64,000 bases of DNA from CAYVTD01 sp964577665 (GTDB lineage Bacteria; Bacteroidota; Ignavibacteria; Kapaibacteriales; UBA2268): positions 1 to 64,000 of the forward strand of contig CAZOBD010000003.1 in assembly GCA_964577665.1 (NCBI GenBank), read 5' to 3'. Position numbers and translations under genes: made by a program. The notes below the pieces were generated by a model. It was not told the DNA's origin, did not search any database, and saw only the letters and a program-made list of their open reading frames with translations. Of the stretch, positions 26,717 to 35,183 are shown piece after piece (position 1 is the stretch's first letter; each line of letters opens with the position of its first letter).

Positions 26717-26857
26717 AATTCGTTCTTTTATTTTTCTTAACATTAAAACGCTGCTGTGTCTTAATTATTGATTTTTTGACACTTTGCATATATTTCAAAT
26801 AATCGGACCCACAAAATCTTATTATATGATTTACAATCAGAAACAGAGAAAGTTACA

Positions 26858-28150
26858 ATGATTTCAAAAAAAATACAAATACTAAATGATCTTTATTCTT
26901 TGCAGAGGTTTGGTATAAAACCCGGACTGGAAAGAACAGAATATATCCTGAAAAAAGCGGGAAATCCTCATAAATCTTTGAAATGTATTCACATCGCCGG
27001 CACTAACGGCAAAGGTACTGTCTGCGGAACTATTGCTTCAATATTAATTGAAGCGGGCTGCAAAACAGCTCTTTATACTTCTCCTCATATTTCTAAATTC
27101 AACGAAAGATTTTTAATAAACGGAAAGATGATCGATGATGACGAACTTGTCAGCCTTGCTGAAGAATTCATGGAATACGGCAGGGAATGCGGCGCTACTT
27201 TTTTTGAAATAACAACTGCCATGGCATTTAAGTATTTCGCACGGAATAATCCTGATTTCTGCGTGATTGAAACAGGTATGGGCGGCAGATTTGATTCGAC
27301 GAACGTTATCGAACCGGTTTTAACCGTGATTACGGAAATTGGACTGGAGCATACTCAATATCTTGGTGATACCATAGAAAAAATTGCTTTTGAAAAGGCG
27401 GGCATCATTAAAAAAAATGTTCCTGTTATTTGCAGCGTCAGGAAATCGGATGCACTGAAAGTAATTAAAGATATTGCCGCAGAGAAATCTTCGGAATTCA
27501 TAAGCCCCTGCAATTTATTCAAAATACGGAAAATCCGATATAATGATGATATTACCATGTCATTCAGTCTTTTTTCTGAAAATAATCCGCCGTTAAAAAT
27601 TTTATCGCCTTTTGCCGGTGAGCATCAAATTAGAAATATTTTGACATCAGTCTCAGCTGTAAAAAAACTCGGTAATTTCAATGATGAATATATTAGTACA
27701 GGTATTAAGAAAGCCAAAGAGAACTCAGCAATAAAAGGTAGAATAGAACTTATCAGGAAAAATCCGCCTTTCGTAATCGATTCGGCTCACAATCCGGAAG
27801 CTCTCGAAATGCTGTCTGATACTTTACAAAAATGTCTCGGTGATAATATGGAATGGACAGTGTTGTTTGCTGCAATGAATGATAAAGATGTATCTAAAAT
27901 GCTCAAAGCAATAAAACCGCTTTGCCGCCAATTAATAATCACAAAACCCCCAAATGAGCGTTCTTTGGAACCTGCTGCTATTTCTTCTGAAGCCGGCTTA
28001 CTCGGTTTTAATAATATTATATTGTCAGAGCATTCTCAGGAAGCTGCAGATTTACTTTTCCGGCAAAATACACCATCATTAGTATGTGGTTCTTTTTTCC
28101 TTTTGGGCAGCATTGATTTTACTCTTCTAATGAACAATTATTTTGTATAA
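26858..28150 (+). CDS. folC: Folylpolyglutamate synthase / dihydrofolate synthase
   Basis: 430 residues. Mur-ligase family: ATP-binding P-loop HIAGTNGKGTVCGTIASIL, then TSPHISKFNERF, the Mg-site region FEITTAMAFKYF and ETGMGGRFDSTN, and C-terminal IDSAHNPEALEML. It adds glutamate to dihydropteroate and/or folates. Full length for the family. It is divergent from the T9SS protein and followed by the SLC13 transporter after 56 bp. Confidence 0.95.
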   Translation: MISKKIQILNDLYSLQRFGIKPGLERTEYILKKAGNPHKSLKCIHIAGTNGKGTVCGTIASILIEAGCKTALYTSPHISKFNERFLINGKMIDDDELVSLAEEFMEYGRECGATFFEITTAMAFKYFARNNPDFCVIETGMGGRFDSTNVIEPVLTVITEIGLEHTQYLGDTIEKIAFEKAGIIKKNVPVICSVRKSDALKVIKDIAAEKSSEFISPCNLFKIRKIRYNDDITMSFSLFSENNPPLKILSPFAGEHQIRNILTSVSAVKKLGNFNDEYISTGIKKAKENSAIKGRIELIRKNPPFVIDSAHNPEALEMLSDTLQKCLGDNMEWTVLFAAMNDKDVSKMLKAIKPLCRQLIITKPPNERSLEPAAISSEAGLLGFNNIILSEHSQEAADLLFRQNTPSLVCGSFFLLGSIDFTLLMNNYFV

Positions 28151-28206
28151 AACATAAATTTATTATTTTAACAGCCAAAGAAAAATATCAGTTTTCTGCC
28201 GGAAAT

Positions 28207-29682
28207 ATGAAAAAAAGAGGATTACATCAGAACATCGGTTTAGGAGCAGGAGCAGTAATTTTTACATTTTTATTGCTTTACAGTCTGTTCCCTGAAAATC
28301 CGGATGCATCTCTAACTGCTGCCGCAGCGGTTCTTATGGCAGTCTGGTGGATGACCGAAGCGCTGCCTCTTCCGGTAACAGCTCTCATTCCGATAGTTTT
28401 CTTTCCGCTCTCAGGTGTTTTGTCAGGGAAAGAAATTGCCGAAACCTACTTCAACAGCACAATTCTTCTTTTTCTCGGGGGATTTATAATTGCAGCGTCT
28501 CTGGAGAAATGGAATGTCCACAAAAGAATAGCTTTGTACATAATCTCTAAAATGGGCGGCTCCTCGGGAACTCTCATTTTTTCATTTATGTCGGCATCCG
28601 CTCTGCTTTCAATGTTTATATCAAACACAGCAACAGCAGTCATGCTGCTGCCGGTAGGGCTTGCAATAGCTTCAAAAGTTGAAGAATATTCATCAAGAAA
28701 TATGAAGCTGTTTCCTGCTGTTTTACTGCTGTCCATTGCCTATGCCTGTTCTATCGGCGGAGCAGCGACCCTCATTGGCACTCCTCCTAATCTTGTTTTT
28801 CACAGGATTTACCACATGACCTTTCCCGAAGCGCCCGAAATAAGCTTTGCAAAATGGATGTTTTTCGGTCTGCCTCTGACAGTCATAATGCTTTTATCAA
28901 CGTGGATTTTGATGACAAAAGTGATTTTTCGAAATACTGGAAATATTAAAATTGATAAGTCTATTGTAAAAAAAGAATATAAAAAACTGGGCAAAGCCTC
29001 TTACGAAGAAAAAATAACGCTTCTGGTATTAATTCTCGCTGCTTTTTTATGGATATTCAGAGCTGATATTGTTTTAGGCAGATTAATACTTCCCGGATGG
29101 TCAAATATTTTTCCGGATCCCGATATGATAGACGACGGTACAGTTGCAATTTTCACATCCTTTCTTTTATTTATTATACCTGCCAAAAGCGAAAAGAGCA
29201 GATTCATACTTGATGAAACTGTTTTTGCCGGACTGCCGTGGGGTATTCTTATCCTTTTCGGGGGAGGTTTCGCATTGGCTAAAGGGTTTCAGGATTCGGG
29301 ACTTTCTGAGCTAATAGGCTTGAAACTTGCATCACTCGAATCTTTACCCGAGCTTCCTCTTCTCCTGTCCCTGACTGCTTCTATGACCTTTCTCACTGAA
29401 TTTACTTCCAATACTGCAATAGCAAACACAATGATGCCGATTATTGCCGGAATGTCATCTGCCGTAAATCTGAATCCGCTTTTTCTTATGATCCCGGCGG
29501 CAATAGCTTCATCTTTCGCTTTTATGATGCCTGTCGCCACACCTCCTAATGCTATTGTTTTCGGCTCCGGCAAAATAAAAATTGGCGATATGATAAGAGC
29601 AGGTTTCATCCTGAACATTGCTTCAATCATTATACTCAGTATATTTTTCTTCTTTTACGGTGTATTTATTTTCGGTATATAA
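28207..29682 (+). CDS. SLC13/DASS-family anion symporter
   Basis: 491 residues, about 11-12 hydrophobic segments. The hallmark SNT motifs are present in both halves (SNTATAVMLLPVG near 140 and SNTAIANTMMPIIAG near 405), with FATPPNAIVFGSG-like substrate-site sequence (VATPPNAIVFGSGKI). Members import sodium-coupled dicarboxylates, sulfate or phosphate across the inner membrane. The exact substrate cannot be told from sequence. It sits between folC and an RNA methyltransferase. Confidence 0.9.
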   Translation: MKKRGLHQNIGLGAGAVIFTFLLLYSLFPENPDASLTAAAAVLMAVWWMTEALPLPVTALIPIVFFPLSGVLSGKEIAETYFNSTILLFLGGFIIAASLEKWNVHKRIALYIISKMGGSSGTLIFSFMSASALLSMFISNTATAVMLLPVGLAIASKVEEYSSRNMKLFPAVLLLSIAYACSIGGAATLIGTPPNLVFHRIYHMTFPEAPEISFAKWMFFGLPLTVIMLLSTWILMTKVIFRNTGNIKIDKSIVKKEYKKLGKASYEEKITLLVLILAAFLWIFRADIVLGRLILPGWSNIFPDPDMIDDGTVAIFTSFLLFIIPAKSEKSRFILDETVFAGLPWGILILFGGGFALAKGFQDSGLSELIGLKLASLESLPELPLLLSLTASMTFLTEFTSNTAIANTMMPIIAGMSSAVNLNPLFLMIPAAIASSFAFMMPVATPPNAIVFGSGKIKIGDMIRAGFILNIASIIILSIFFFFYGVFIFGI

Positions 29683-29742
29683 AAATATTTTGTTATAAAC
29701 AATTATGCTTTGTACCTTACAGTTATTTAATCAAAGAATAAA

Positions 29743-30318
29743 ATGGGAAGAATAGATTATAAAACAGCAGGACATCAGTTCAGTCCCGAAGATTTCGAGG
29801 GCGGCAAGATTCATCGTCTTGCAAAAGATCAGAAAATTTTCAGCGAAAGGTTTACGCCTGCAATAGCGCTTATAAATCCTAAGTACCCGCACAACGTTGC
29901 AGGAGCCGTACGCGCTGCTGCCTGTTTCGGAGCAAAGGCGGTGATTTTCAGCGGCAGCCGTGTACCTATAAGCGGAGGCAAAAACTTTCGTATGCCGCGT
30001 GAATTCCGCCATAAAGATTACAGAGATATAGTTATAATCAATGACGACTATCTTTTTAACCGCTTCGACAAAAAAATAGTGCCTGTTGCTATTGAACTGA
30101 TGGAAAACGCAGAACCACTAACAGCTTTTGAGCATCCCGAAAATGCGCTTTATGTATTCGGTCCTGAGGACGGCGATATACCCAGAGAGTCTCTTAAATT
30201 TTGCAGGAGATTCGTTTACATACCATCGAAATTCTGCCTTAATCTGAACAACGCAGTCAATGTTACTTTATACGACAGGGTAATAAAAAGAGGAATATTG
30301 ACACCGGAAGAAATATGA
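29743..30318 (+). CDS. TrmH/SpoU-family RNA methyltransferase
   Basis: 191 residues. The SPOUT knot motifs are clear: motif 1 NPKYPHNVAGAVRAAACFG, motif 2 ALYVFGPEDGDIP, motif 3 NLNNAVNVTLYDRVIKRG. SPOUT enzymes transfer a methyl group from SAM to tRNA or rRNA ribose or base. This one is short and lacks an N-terminal RNA-binding extension, resembling the smaller tRNA-type subgroup. The target is unknown. It converges on the HD-PycTM gene with a 6-nt gap. Confidence 0.85.
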   Translation: MGRIDYKTAGHQFSPEDFEGGKIHRLAKDQKIFSERFTPAIALINPKYPHNVAGAVRAAACFGAKAVIFSGSRVPISGGKNFRMPREFRHKDYRDIVIINDDYLFNRFDKKIVPVAIELMENAEPLTAFEHPENALYVFGPEDGDIPRESLKFCRRFVYIPSKFCLNLNNAVNVTLYDRVIKRGILTPEEI

Positions 30319-30324
30319 TGATTT

Positions 30325-31527
30325 TTAACTTCCTGCCGCTAGAAAAATGATAAATGTGATTACTGACAAAACAAGACCGTACATGAAAACTGTATAGCAT
30401 ATCCTTAGAAAACGGTATTTTCTATGAAGCACCCTTCCCAAATCGTAGAAGTCTCTGATCATCGAACTGTAAAGGAATTCTCTGCTTTTCATCATTTCTT
30501 TCATGCCCCATTCAAATTCATCATAGTCCATTTTATGAAAATTCCCGAAAAAGAGCAGATTAGTTCTTTTTTGCTTAATGTCTTCCTTGGTAAAAATACC
30601 TTCTGTTACTTTAGGCCGGGTGGATAATGTAGCAAAAATAATTGTGACAATACAGACCGAAAGCAGCACAATAGTAGGTATTATGTATTTTGAATTATTT
30701 TCAAGATTGGGCAGAAGACTTGACACTACTATTGAAATGATAATGGCATTAATGCTGAGCATGATATTTGCCTTATTGTCTGCAAGTCCGCTGAGATCCA
30801 GATGCCCCCTCAGGCTGTTGCGAAACATTGTTTCTATCCCCCTGTTGGGAGGCTTCGCACTCTGCAAAGGATCTTTCTTCTTGCTTTTTTTCGAAAATTC
30901 GCTTTTAATTTGATTGTTATCTGACATATCAAGTTCTTTTATTCGTTTTTCAAGTTCTTTTATATTTTTATTTTTTCTTTTGTCGAATTCCATTTTGGCA
31001 TATTCAGTATGAAAAGTATGATTTTTAAGAAGCTCTGCGGAATCCTTGTACCAGTCAAGAAGAGATATATTTTCTTTTCGGGCAAACTCCATTTCTCTTC
31101 TAATCAATTCAGATGTTTCAAAAAAGTACTTTTTACCGAAATTAGACAAGTCGGCATCACAGACAACTTTCTCAATTTTCGTTTGCGGATTCTGAGGCAT
31201 TTTCGTAGCTTCAATACATTTCTTAACGGCTTCTATTTTATTATCTGTACACCCTTGATCTTTTAAAAATTTTGCTGCATTTTCAGCACCAATATATTCG
31301 TTATCATCATATCTGTTTATATATCCGATGTCATGCAGCCATGCCGCCAGTAATGCTGTTTCCATGTCGTTTTCGCTGAGGTTCTCCTTTTCACCTATCT
31401 CCTCGGTATCTCTGACAACTCGTTTTATATGTTCAATATTATGATAAACATATTCATTAGGAATTTTTTCATTGAATTCCGCGGTAACATATTCTTCAGC
31501 TTTTTTCAGCAGTAAGCTATTTTTCAT
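30325..31527 (-). CDS. HD phosphohydrolase fused to a PycTM/DUF5706 membrane domain
   Basis: 400 residues. An N-terminal HD domain keeps metal-binding residues: H29/H33 in YHNIEHIKRVV, H65-D66 in AAWLHDIGYIN, and D124/D126 in VVCDADLSNFG. A charged linker (about 190-230) leads to a C-terminal membrane domain beginning near 240 with the motif LADNKANIMLSINAIIISI and about three helices (255-278, 283-306, 375-398). This C-terminal domain matches the PycTM effector of Pycsar anti-phage systems, where a cyclic pyrimidine nucleotide triggers membrane damage. HD-PycTM fusions are known in Bacteroidota, often without a cyclase. No cyclase is encoded nearby (neighbours: an RNA methylase and a PorD-like gene). 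Role unproven; it could degrade or respond to a nucleotide signal. Confidence 0.85.
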   Translation of the reverse strand: MKNSLLLKKAEEYVTAEFNEKIPNEYVYHNIEHIKRVVRDTEEIGEKENLSENDMETALLAAWLHDIGYINRYDDNEYIGAENAAKFLKDQGCTDNKIEAVKKCIEATKMPQNPQTKIEKVVCDADLSNFGKKYFFETSELIRREMEFARKENISLLDWYKDSAELLKNHTFHTEYAKMEFDKRKNKNIKELEKRIKELDMSDNNQIKSEFSKKSKKKDPLQSAKPPNRGIETMFRNSLRGHLDLSGLADNKANIMLSINAIIISIVVSSLLPNLENNSKYIIPTIVLLSVCIVTIIFATLSTRPKVTEGIFTKEDIKQKRTNLLFFGNFHKMDYDEFEWGMKEMMKSREFLYSSMIRDFYDLGRVLHRKYRFLRICYTVFMYGLVLSVITFIIFLAAGS

Positions 31528-31689
31528 AATTCTTAATTATTTTTAAAAAACAAAGCAATATGCAAAGAATGAATAAATATTTCAAAAAAAAACTGATTTT
31601 TAATAAATATTTTCAATAAATAACTCAATTAAGATGAATTTTTTTCGTATATAGCCTTAGATAAACTTATAAAATATTTTGGGAGTTAA

Positions 31690-32604
31690 ATGAGAACCCT
31701 GCTGAAAATATTGATAGCTTTCCTGCTTTTCCTGTTTTCTCTGATTCAAGACCTGATAGGTCAGGAGATTGACTGCAACGTAACAGTTAACATGGATCAG
31801 CTCGATTTTGAAAGCCGCCGTTTTGTTTCAACTCTTGAGCGTGATTTTGAAGATTATATCAATAACCGGAGATGGCTTGAAAGCGGCTGGGAAGGGCCTA
31901 AAATTCCCGTTGAAATGAGCATAGTGCTTTCAGGCGGCGCCAATCAAATATACGGTGTGAGAATGCTTGTAATTTCAAAACGTTATATCGACGGACCCGA
32001 TCAAGGATCATCCGTCAATCTTAAACTCTACGAAGACCAGTGGAGCTTCGAGTACATGCAAAATGCAAGTCTTACTAATAATCCACTGCGTTTCGATCCC
32101 ATTTCCAGTGTTATAGACTATTATATGTACCTGGTAATAGGCTTTGACCTCGAAACTTATGAAGAATTGGGCGGTGAAAAGCCATTTGACGAAGCCAGAA
32201 AAATTGTAAACATGGGAGCATCATATAATGCCGCAGGATTTGAAACTTATTCCCAGCCCGGTGAATTCACTAAGTACAACTTAATGGCTGAAATACAAAA
32301 CCCCCGTTATTATCCAATCAGAAAAACATGGTTTGCTTATTATTTCGATGCTCTTGACTTAATGGCTTTCGAACCTGAAAAAGGCAGAAAAGGTATGGTA
32401 GATGTGTTAGATAAGCTGGTGATGTTTAAGAAAAATAAATTAGCAGGGCCCAGTGTTCTCATGCAGCTCTTTTTTGATACCAAAGCTCAGGAACTGGCAA
32501 GCTTTTTTAAAGGATATGAAGATGAAAACGACATGGTATGGGAAAAACTGATATATCTCGATCCCGGCAATGCCACGCTGTATCGCGAATCGGCAGAAAA
32601 ATAA
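31690..32604 (+). CDS. DUF4835 family protein (PorD-like, type IX secretion associated)
   Basis: 304 residues, with GGGAG upstream of the ATG. A signal peptide ends near LIGQEI. The mature protein begins DCNVTVNMDQL and has the family segments GWEGPKIPVEMSIV, YYMYLVIGFDLETYE and KTWFAYYFDALDLM. DUF4835 proteins are conserved in T9SS-bearing Bacteroidota; some databases name them PorD. The naming is from memory and not checked. It abuts gpsA tail-to-tail (stops adjacent at 32604/32605). Presence here agrees with the type IX sorting domain on the 23291-26716 protein. Confidence 0.75.
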   Translation: MRTLLKILIAFLLFLFSLIQDLIGQEIDCNVTVNMDQLDFESRRFVSTLERDFEDYINNRRWLESGWEGPKIPVEMSIVLSGGANQIYGVRMLVISKRYIDGPDQGSSVNLKLYEDQWSFEYMQNASLTNNPLRFDPISSVIDYYMYLVIGFDLETYEELGGEKPFDEARKIVNMGASYNAAGFETYSQPGEFTKYNLMAEIQNPRYYPIRKTWFAYYFDALDLMAFEPEKGRKGMVDVLDKLVMFKKNKLAGPSVLMQLFFDTKAQELASFFKGYEDENDMVWEKLIYLDPGNATLYRESAEK

Positions 32605-33600
32605 CTACCACCACCATTCGCTCTTCGAGCTTCTGTTCATCAAGTCTTGCAGTGCAGAGCGCGGATTTTTATCATTGAAAAGGATTTCATACATCTGCTC
32701 GCATATCGGCATTTCCACTGACAGCTTTTTTCCCAATTTATAAGCAGATTTTGTAGTATTAACCCCTTCTGCAATCATTTTCATCTGTTTTGATACTTCC
32801 CGGGCAGATATACCTTTTCCGATTTGCTCGCCTAAGTAACGGTTGCGGCTGTGCTTGCTCGAGCAAGTAACAACAAGGTCGCCGAGCCCTGATAGACCTG
32901 AAAAAGTAAGAGGTTTTGCTCCCAAAGCAGAACCGAGCCGGGTCATTTCCGCAAGGCCCCTGGTAATGAGAGCAGCTTTAGTATTGTCTCCCATTTCTAA
33001 ACCGTCAATAATTCCTGCGGCTATGGCTATTATGTTTTTCAGAGCGCCGCCCAGTTCGCAGCCGGTTACGTCTTTAGAAGTATATACCCTGAAAACATCG
33101 TTGTTCAACAAATCCTGCACCATTTGAGCCGTCTTATTGCTGCTTGAGGCTGTTACTACTGTCGTAGGCATTCGTTTTACAACTTCCTCGGCATGGCTCG
33201 GTCCGGTGATTACAGCATAATTATCTTCTTTCAGGTTTAGTTTTTCAAAAGATATCTGAGAGATTCTTTTCAATGAATCAGATTCAATCCCCTTAGCTCC
33301 GTTTATCAAATACTTACTTTCAAATGAAAAGTTTAAGGCATCAAATGTTTTATTTATGAATTTTGTCGGGACTGTCAGAAAAATTACATCATATTCGGAT
33401 AGCTTATTCATATCATTAACTGCGCATACCCCCTCCGGGATTTTTGCAGAAGGCAGATACATACTGTTTGATCTGTTTTCATTAATCTCATCTGCAAGTT
33501 CTTTTTCAAATGCCCAAAGACAAACTTGATGACCGTTGTCTGCCAACACGGTGGATATCGACGTCCCCCAGCCTCCGGCACCCATTACTCCTATTTTCAT
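32605..33600 (-). CDS. gpsA: NAD(P)-dependent glycerol-3-phosphate dehydrogenase
   Basis: 331 residues. The N-terminal Rossmann motif is GVMGAGGWGTSISTVLADNG. The substrate-binding catalytic region is GCELGGALKNIIAIAAGI with the active lysine in ALKN, followed by DNTKAALITRGLAEM and GLSGLGDLVVTCSS. It makes sn-glycerol 3-phosphate from dihydroxyacetone phosphate for phospholipids. It lies downstream of plsY (60-bp gap), whose product uses G3P, so the two form a phospholipid-precursor operon. Confidence 0.97.
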   Translation of the reverse strand: MKIGVMGAGGWGTSISTVLADNGHQVCLWAFEKELADEINENRSNSMYLPSAKIPEGVCAVNDMNKLSEYDVIFLTVPTKFINKTFDALNFSFESKYLINGAKGIESDSLKRISQISFEKLNLKEDNYAVITGPSHAEEVVKRMPTTVVTASSSNKTAQMVQDLLNNDVFRVYTSKDVTGCELGGALKNIIAIAAGIIDGLEMGDNTKAALITRGLAEMTRLGSALGAKPLTFSGLSGLGDLVVTCSSKHSRNRYLGEQIGKGISAREVSKQMKMIAEGVNTTKSAYKLGKKLSVEMPICEQMYEILFNDKNPRSALQDLMNRSSKSEWWW

Positions 33601-33660
33601 AAAACCTCATTCTTTCTTAATTCACTTCGGCTGTACACAGGATATTAACAAAAATATTAT

Positions 33661-34344
33661 TTATTTCTTCAATTTTATTTTAACAAGCTGCAGCTTTGAA
33701 AATTTGTTTTCCTCACCTTTAATCAGCCTTCCGACGTTAGAGCGGTGAGTGAAAATAAGCAGCGCGCTTAATGCAAGAAAAAAATAAATTAAAACATCAT
33801 AATCAGGTATCATTACTCCGAAAAAGTTATATCGAAGAAAAAGCGAAGAAGGAACCGCAACAGATGCAGCAATCGAGCCGAGGGAAATATAACCGGAAAA
33901 AACAACGACAAGCACAAAAATTGACAAAGCTATAACAGCATCAACGGGCACTATGCCGATAAGCATTCCGGCTGCGGTATTTATGCCTTTTCCTCCTTTA
34001 AACCCTGCAAAAACAGTCCAGATATGTCCGCAGACAGCGCTTACTCCGGCGATGAACTGAAGCATAAGAGGTTCGGAAAAAATTCCCTGCATTTCAATAC
34101 CGGAACCTATCAAGGGAGCTATTAGAAGAACAGCAGCAATTCCTTTTAAAATATCGGCTATTTGCACCACAATACCCCATTTCCATCCCAGCACACGGAA
34201 CGCATTAGTGCTTCCCATATTGCCGCTGCCCTTTTCTCTTATGTCAAATCCGAAAAAAGCCTTGCTGACTATCAGCGCAGATGGCAGAGAACCTGCAAGA
34301 TATGATAATACTATTATTAATAATATTCTAAAAGTGTCTTCCAT
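33661..34344 (-). CDS. plsY: Glycerol-3-phosphate acyltransferase PlsY
   Basis: 227 residues with five to seven membrane helices. Family motifs are AGSLPSALIVSK, then KGSGNMGSTNAFRVLG, FKGGKGINTAAGMLIG and HRSNVGRLIKGEENKF. PlsY transfers an acyl group from acyl phosphate to glycerol 3-phosphate, the first step of phospholipid synthesis in most bacteria. Same strand and probably same transcript as gpsA. Confidence 0.96.
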   Translation of the reverse strand: MEDTFRILLIIVLSYLAGSLPSALIVSKAFFGFDIREKGSGNMGSTNAFRVLGWKWGIVVQIADILKGIAAVLLIAPLIGSGIEMQGIFSEPLMLQFIAGVSAVCGHIWTVFAGFKGGKGINTAAGMLIGIVPVDAVIALSIFVLVVVFSGYISLGSIAASVAVPSSLFLRYNFFGVMIPDYDVLIYFFLALSALLIFTHRSNVGRLIKGEENKFSKLQLVKIKLKK

Positions 34345-34409
34345 TTTCTAATTATTCTTTACTTTTTTTCAATTCCGATTCTTTTTCAAAAATATGGCAA
34401 AAATTTTTT

Positions 34410-35183
34410 TTAATCAAGAAATTTTGCGAAATAACCAAGACTGATGCCTGCCGCAACAGCTACGTTTAAAGATTCCGCGTGTCCCTTACCATTGATTTTA
34501 AACTTAATATCGGCAATCTCATTTAGTTCCTTGCTTACACCTCTTGATTCATTGCCAAATACAACCCCGAAAAGCTTGTTATTTACATTTATCTCTTTTA
34601 TATCAACTGCTTCATCAAGGGAAGATACATATAAAACAGCATCGGCAAAATGCTTTTTCAGGAATAAACGTATATCACCGCTTTGAATTATTTTCATATT
34701 GAAAAGAGAACCCATGGAACTGCGAATTGTTTTAGGATTGTAAATATCGGCACAACCTTCACTCATGAAAACCTGCCTAAAGCCGAACCAGTCAGCAGTT
34801 CTTATTATCGTACCTGTATTGCCCGGATCCGAGATTTCATCCAGAACAATAAAAGGATTATTTAATAAGGGTTTATCTTCAATGATAAAAGATGTGGCAG
34901 CAATACCCTGAGGTGTTTGGGTATCGGTGATTTTATTAAAATCTTTTTCAGACAATGTAAATACATTTTGCGGATTTTTTTTTGAAAAGTCAATTATCTC
35001 AGGATTCGTAATCAAAAATCGTTCAGAGATATACAGTGAGTCAATAACGTACCTGCTTTTCAGAAGCTCTTCACACAGTTTTTCTCCTTCAGCGAGAAAT
35101 AACCCGAAAAGCTGTCTGTATTTCTTTTGCTTTAGTGAAGAAATTTTCTTAATGAGTTTTTTTTCGGGAGTTTGATATTTCAT
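34410..35183 (-). CDS. TrmH-family rRNA methyltransferase
   Basis: 257 residues from the ATG at 35183. That start forms an ATGA overlap with the stop of the CHAT gene (TGA at 35182-35180), so translation is probably coupled; longer frames upstream would run into the CHAT gene. The N-terminal substrate-binding domain has QKKYRQLFGLFLAEGEKL. The SPOUT domain shows ISDPGNTGTIIRTADWFG, GVVFGNESRGVS and HAESLNVAVAAGISLGYF. It is expected to 2'-O-methylate 23S rRNA or a tRNA; the exact position is unknown. Confidence 0.92.
   Translation of the reverse strand: MKYQTPEKKLIKKISSLKQKKYRQLFGLFLAEGEKLCEELLKSRYVIDSLYISERFLITNPEIIDFSKKNPQNVFTLSEKDFNKITDTQTPQGIAATSFIIEDKPLLNNPFIVLDEISDPGNTGTIIRTADWFGFRQVFMSEGCADIYNPKTIRSSMGSLFNMKIIQSGDIRLFLKKHFADAVLYVSSLDEAVDIKEINVNNKLFGVVFGNESRGVSKELNEIADIKFKINGKGHAESLNVAVAAGISLGYFAKFLD

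Noticed and set aside
30325..32604. Complete Pycsar defence system
   Set aside because: Only the PycTM-like domain is present. The neighbours are an RNA methylase, a PorD-like gene and gpsA, with no cyclase, so a defence locus is not claimed.
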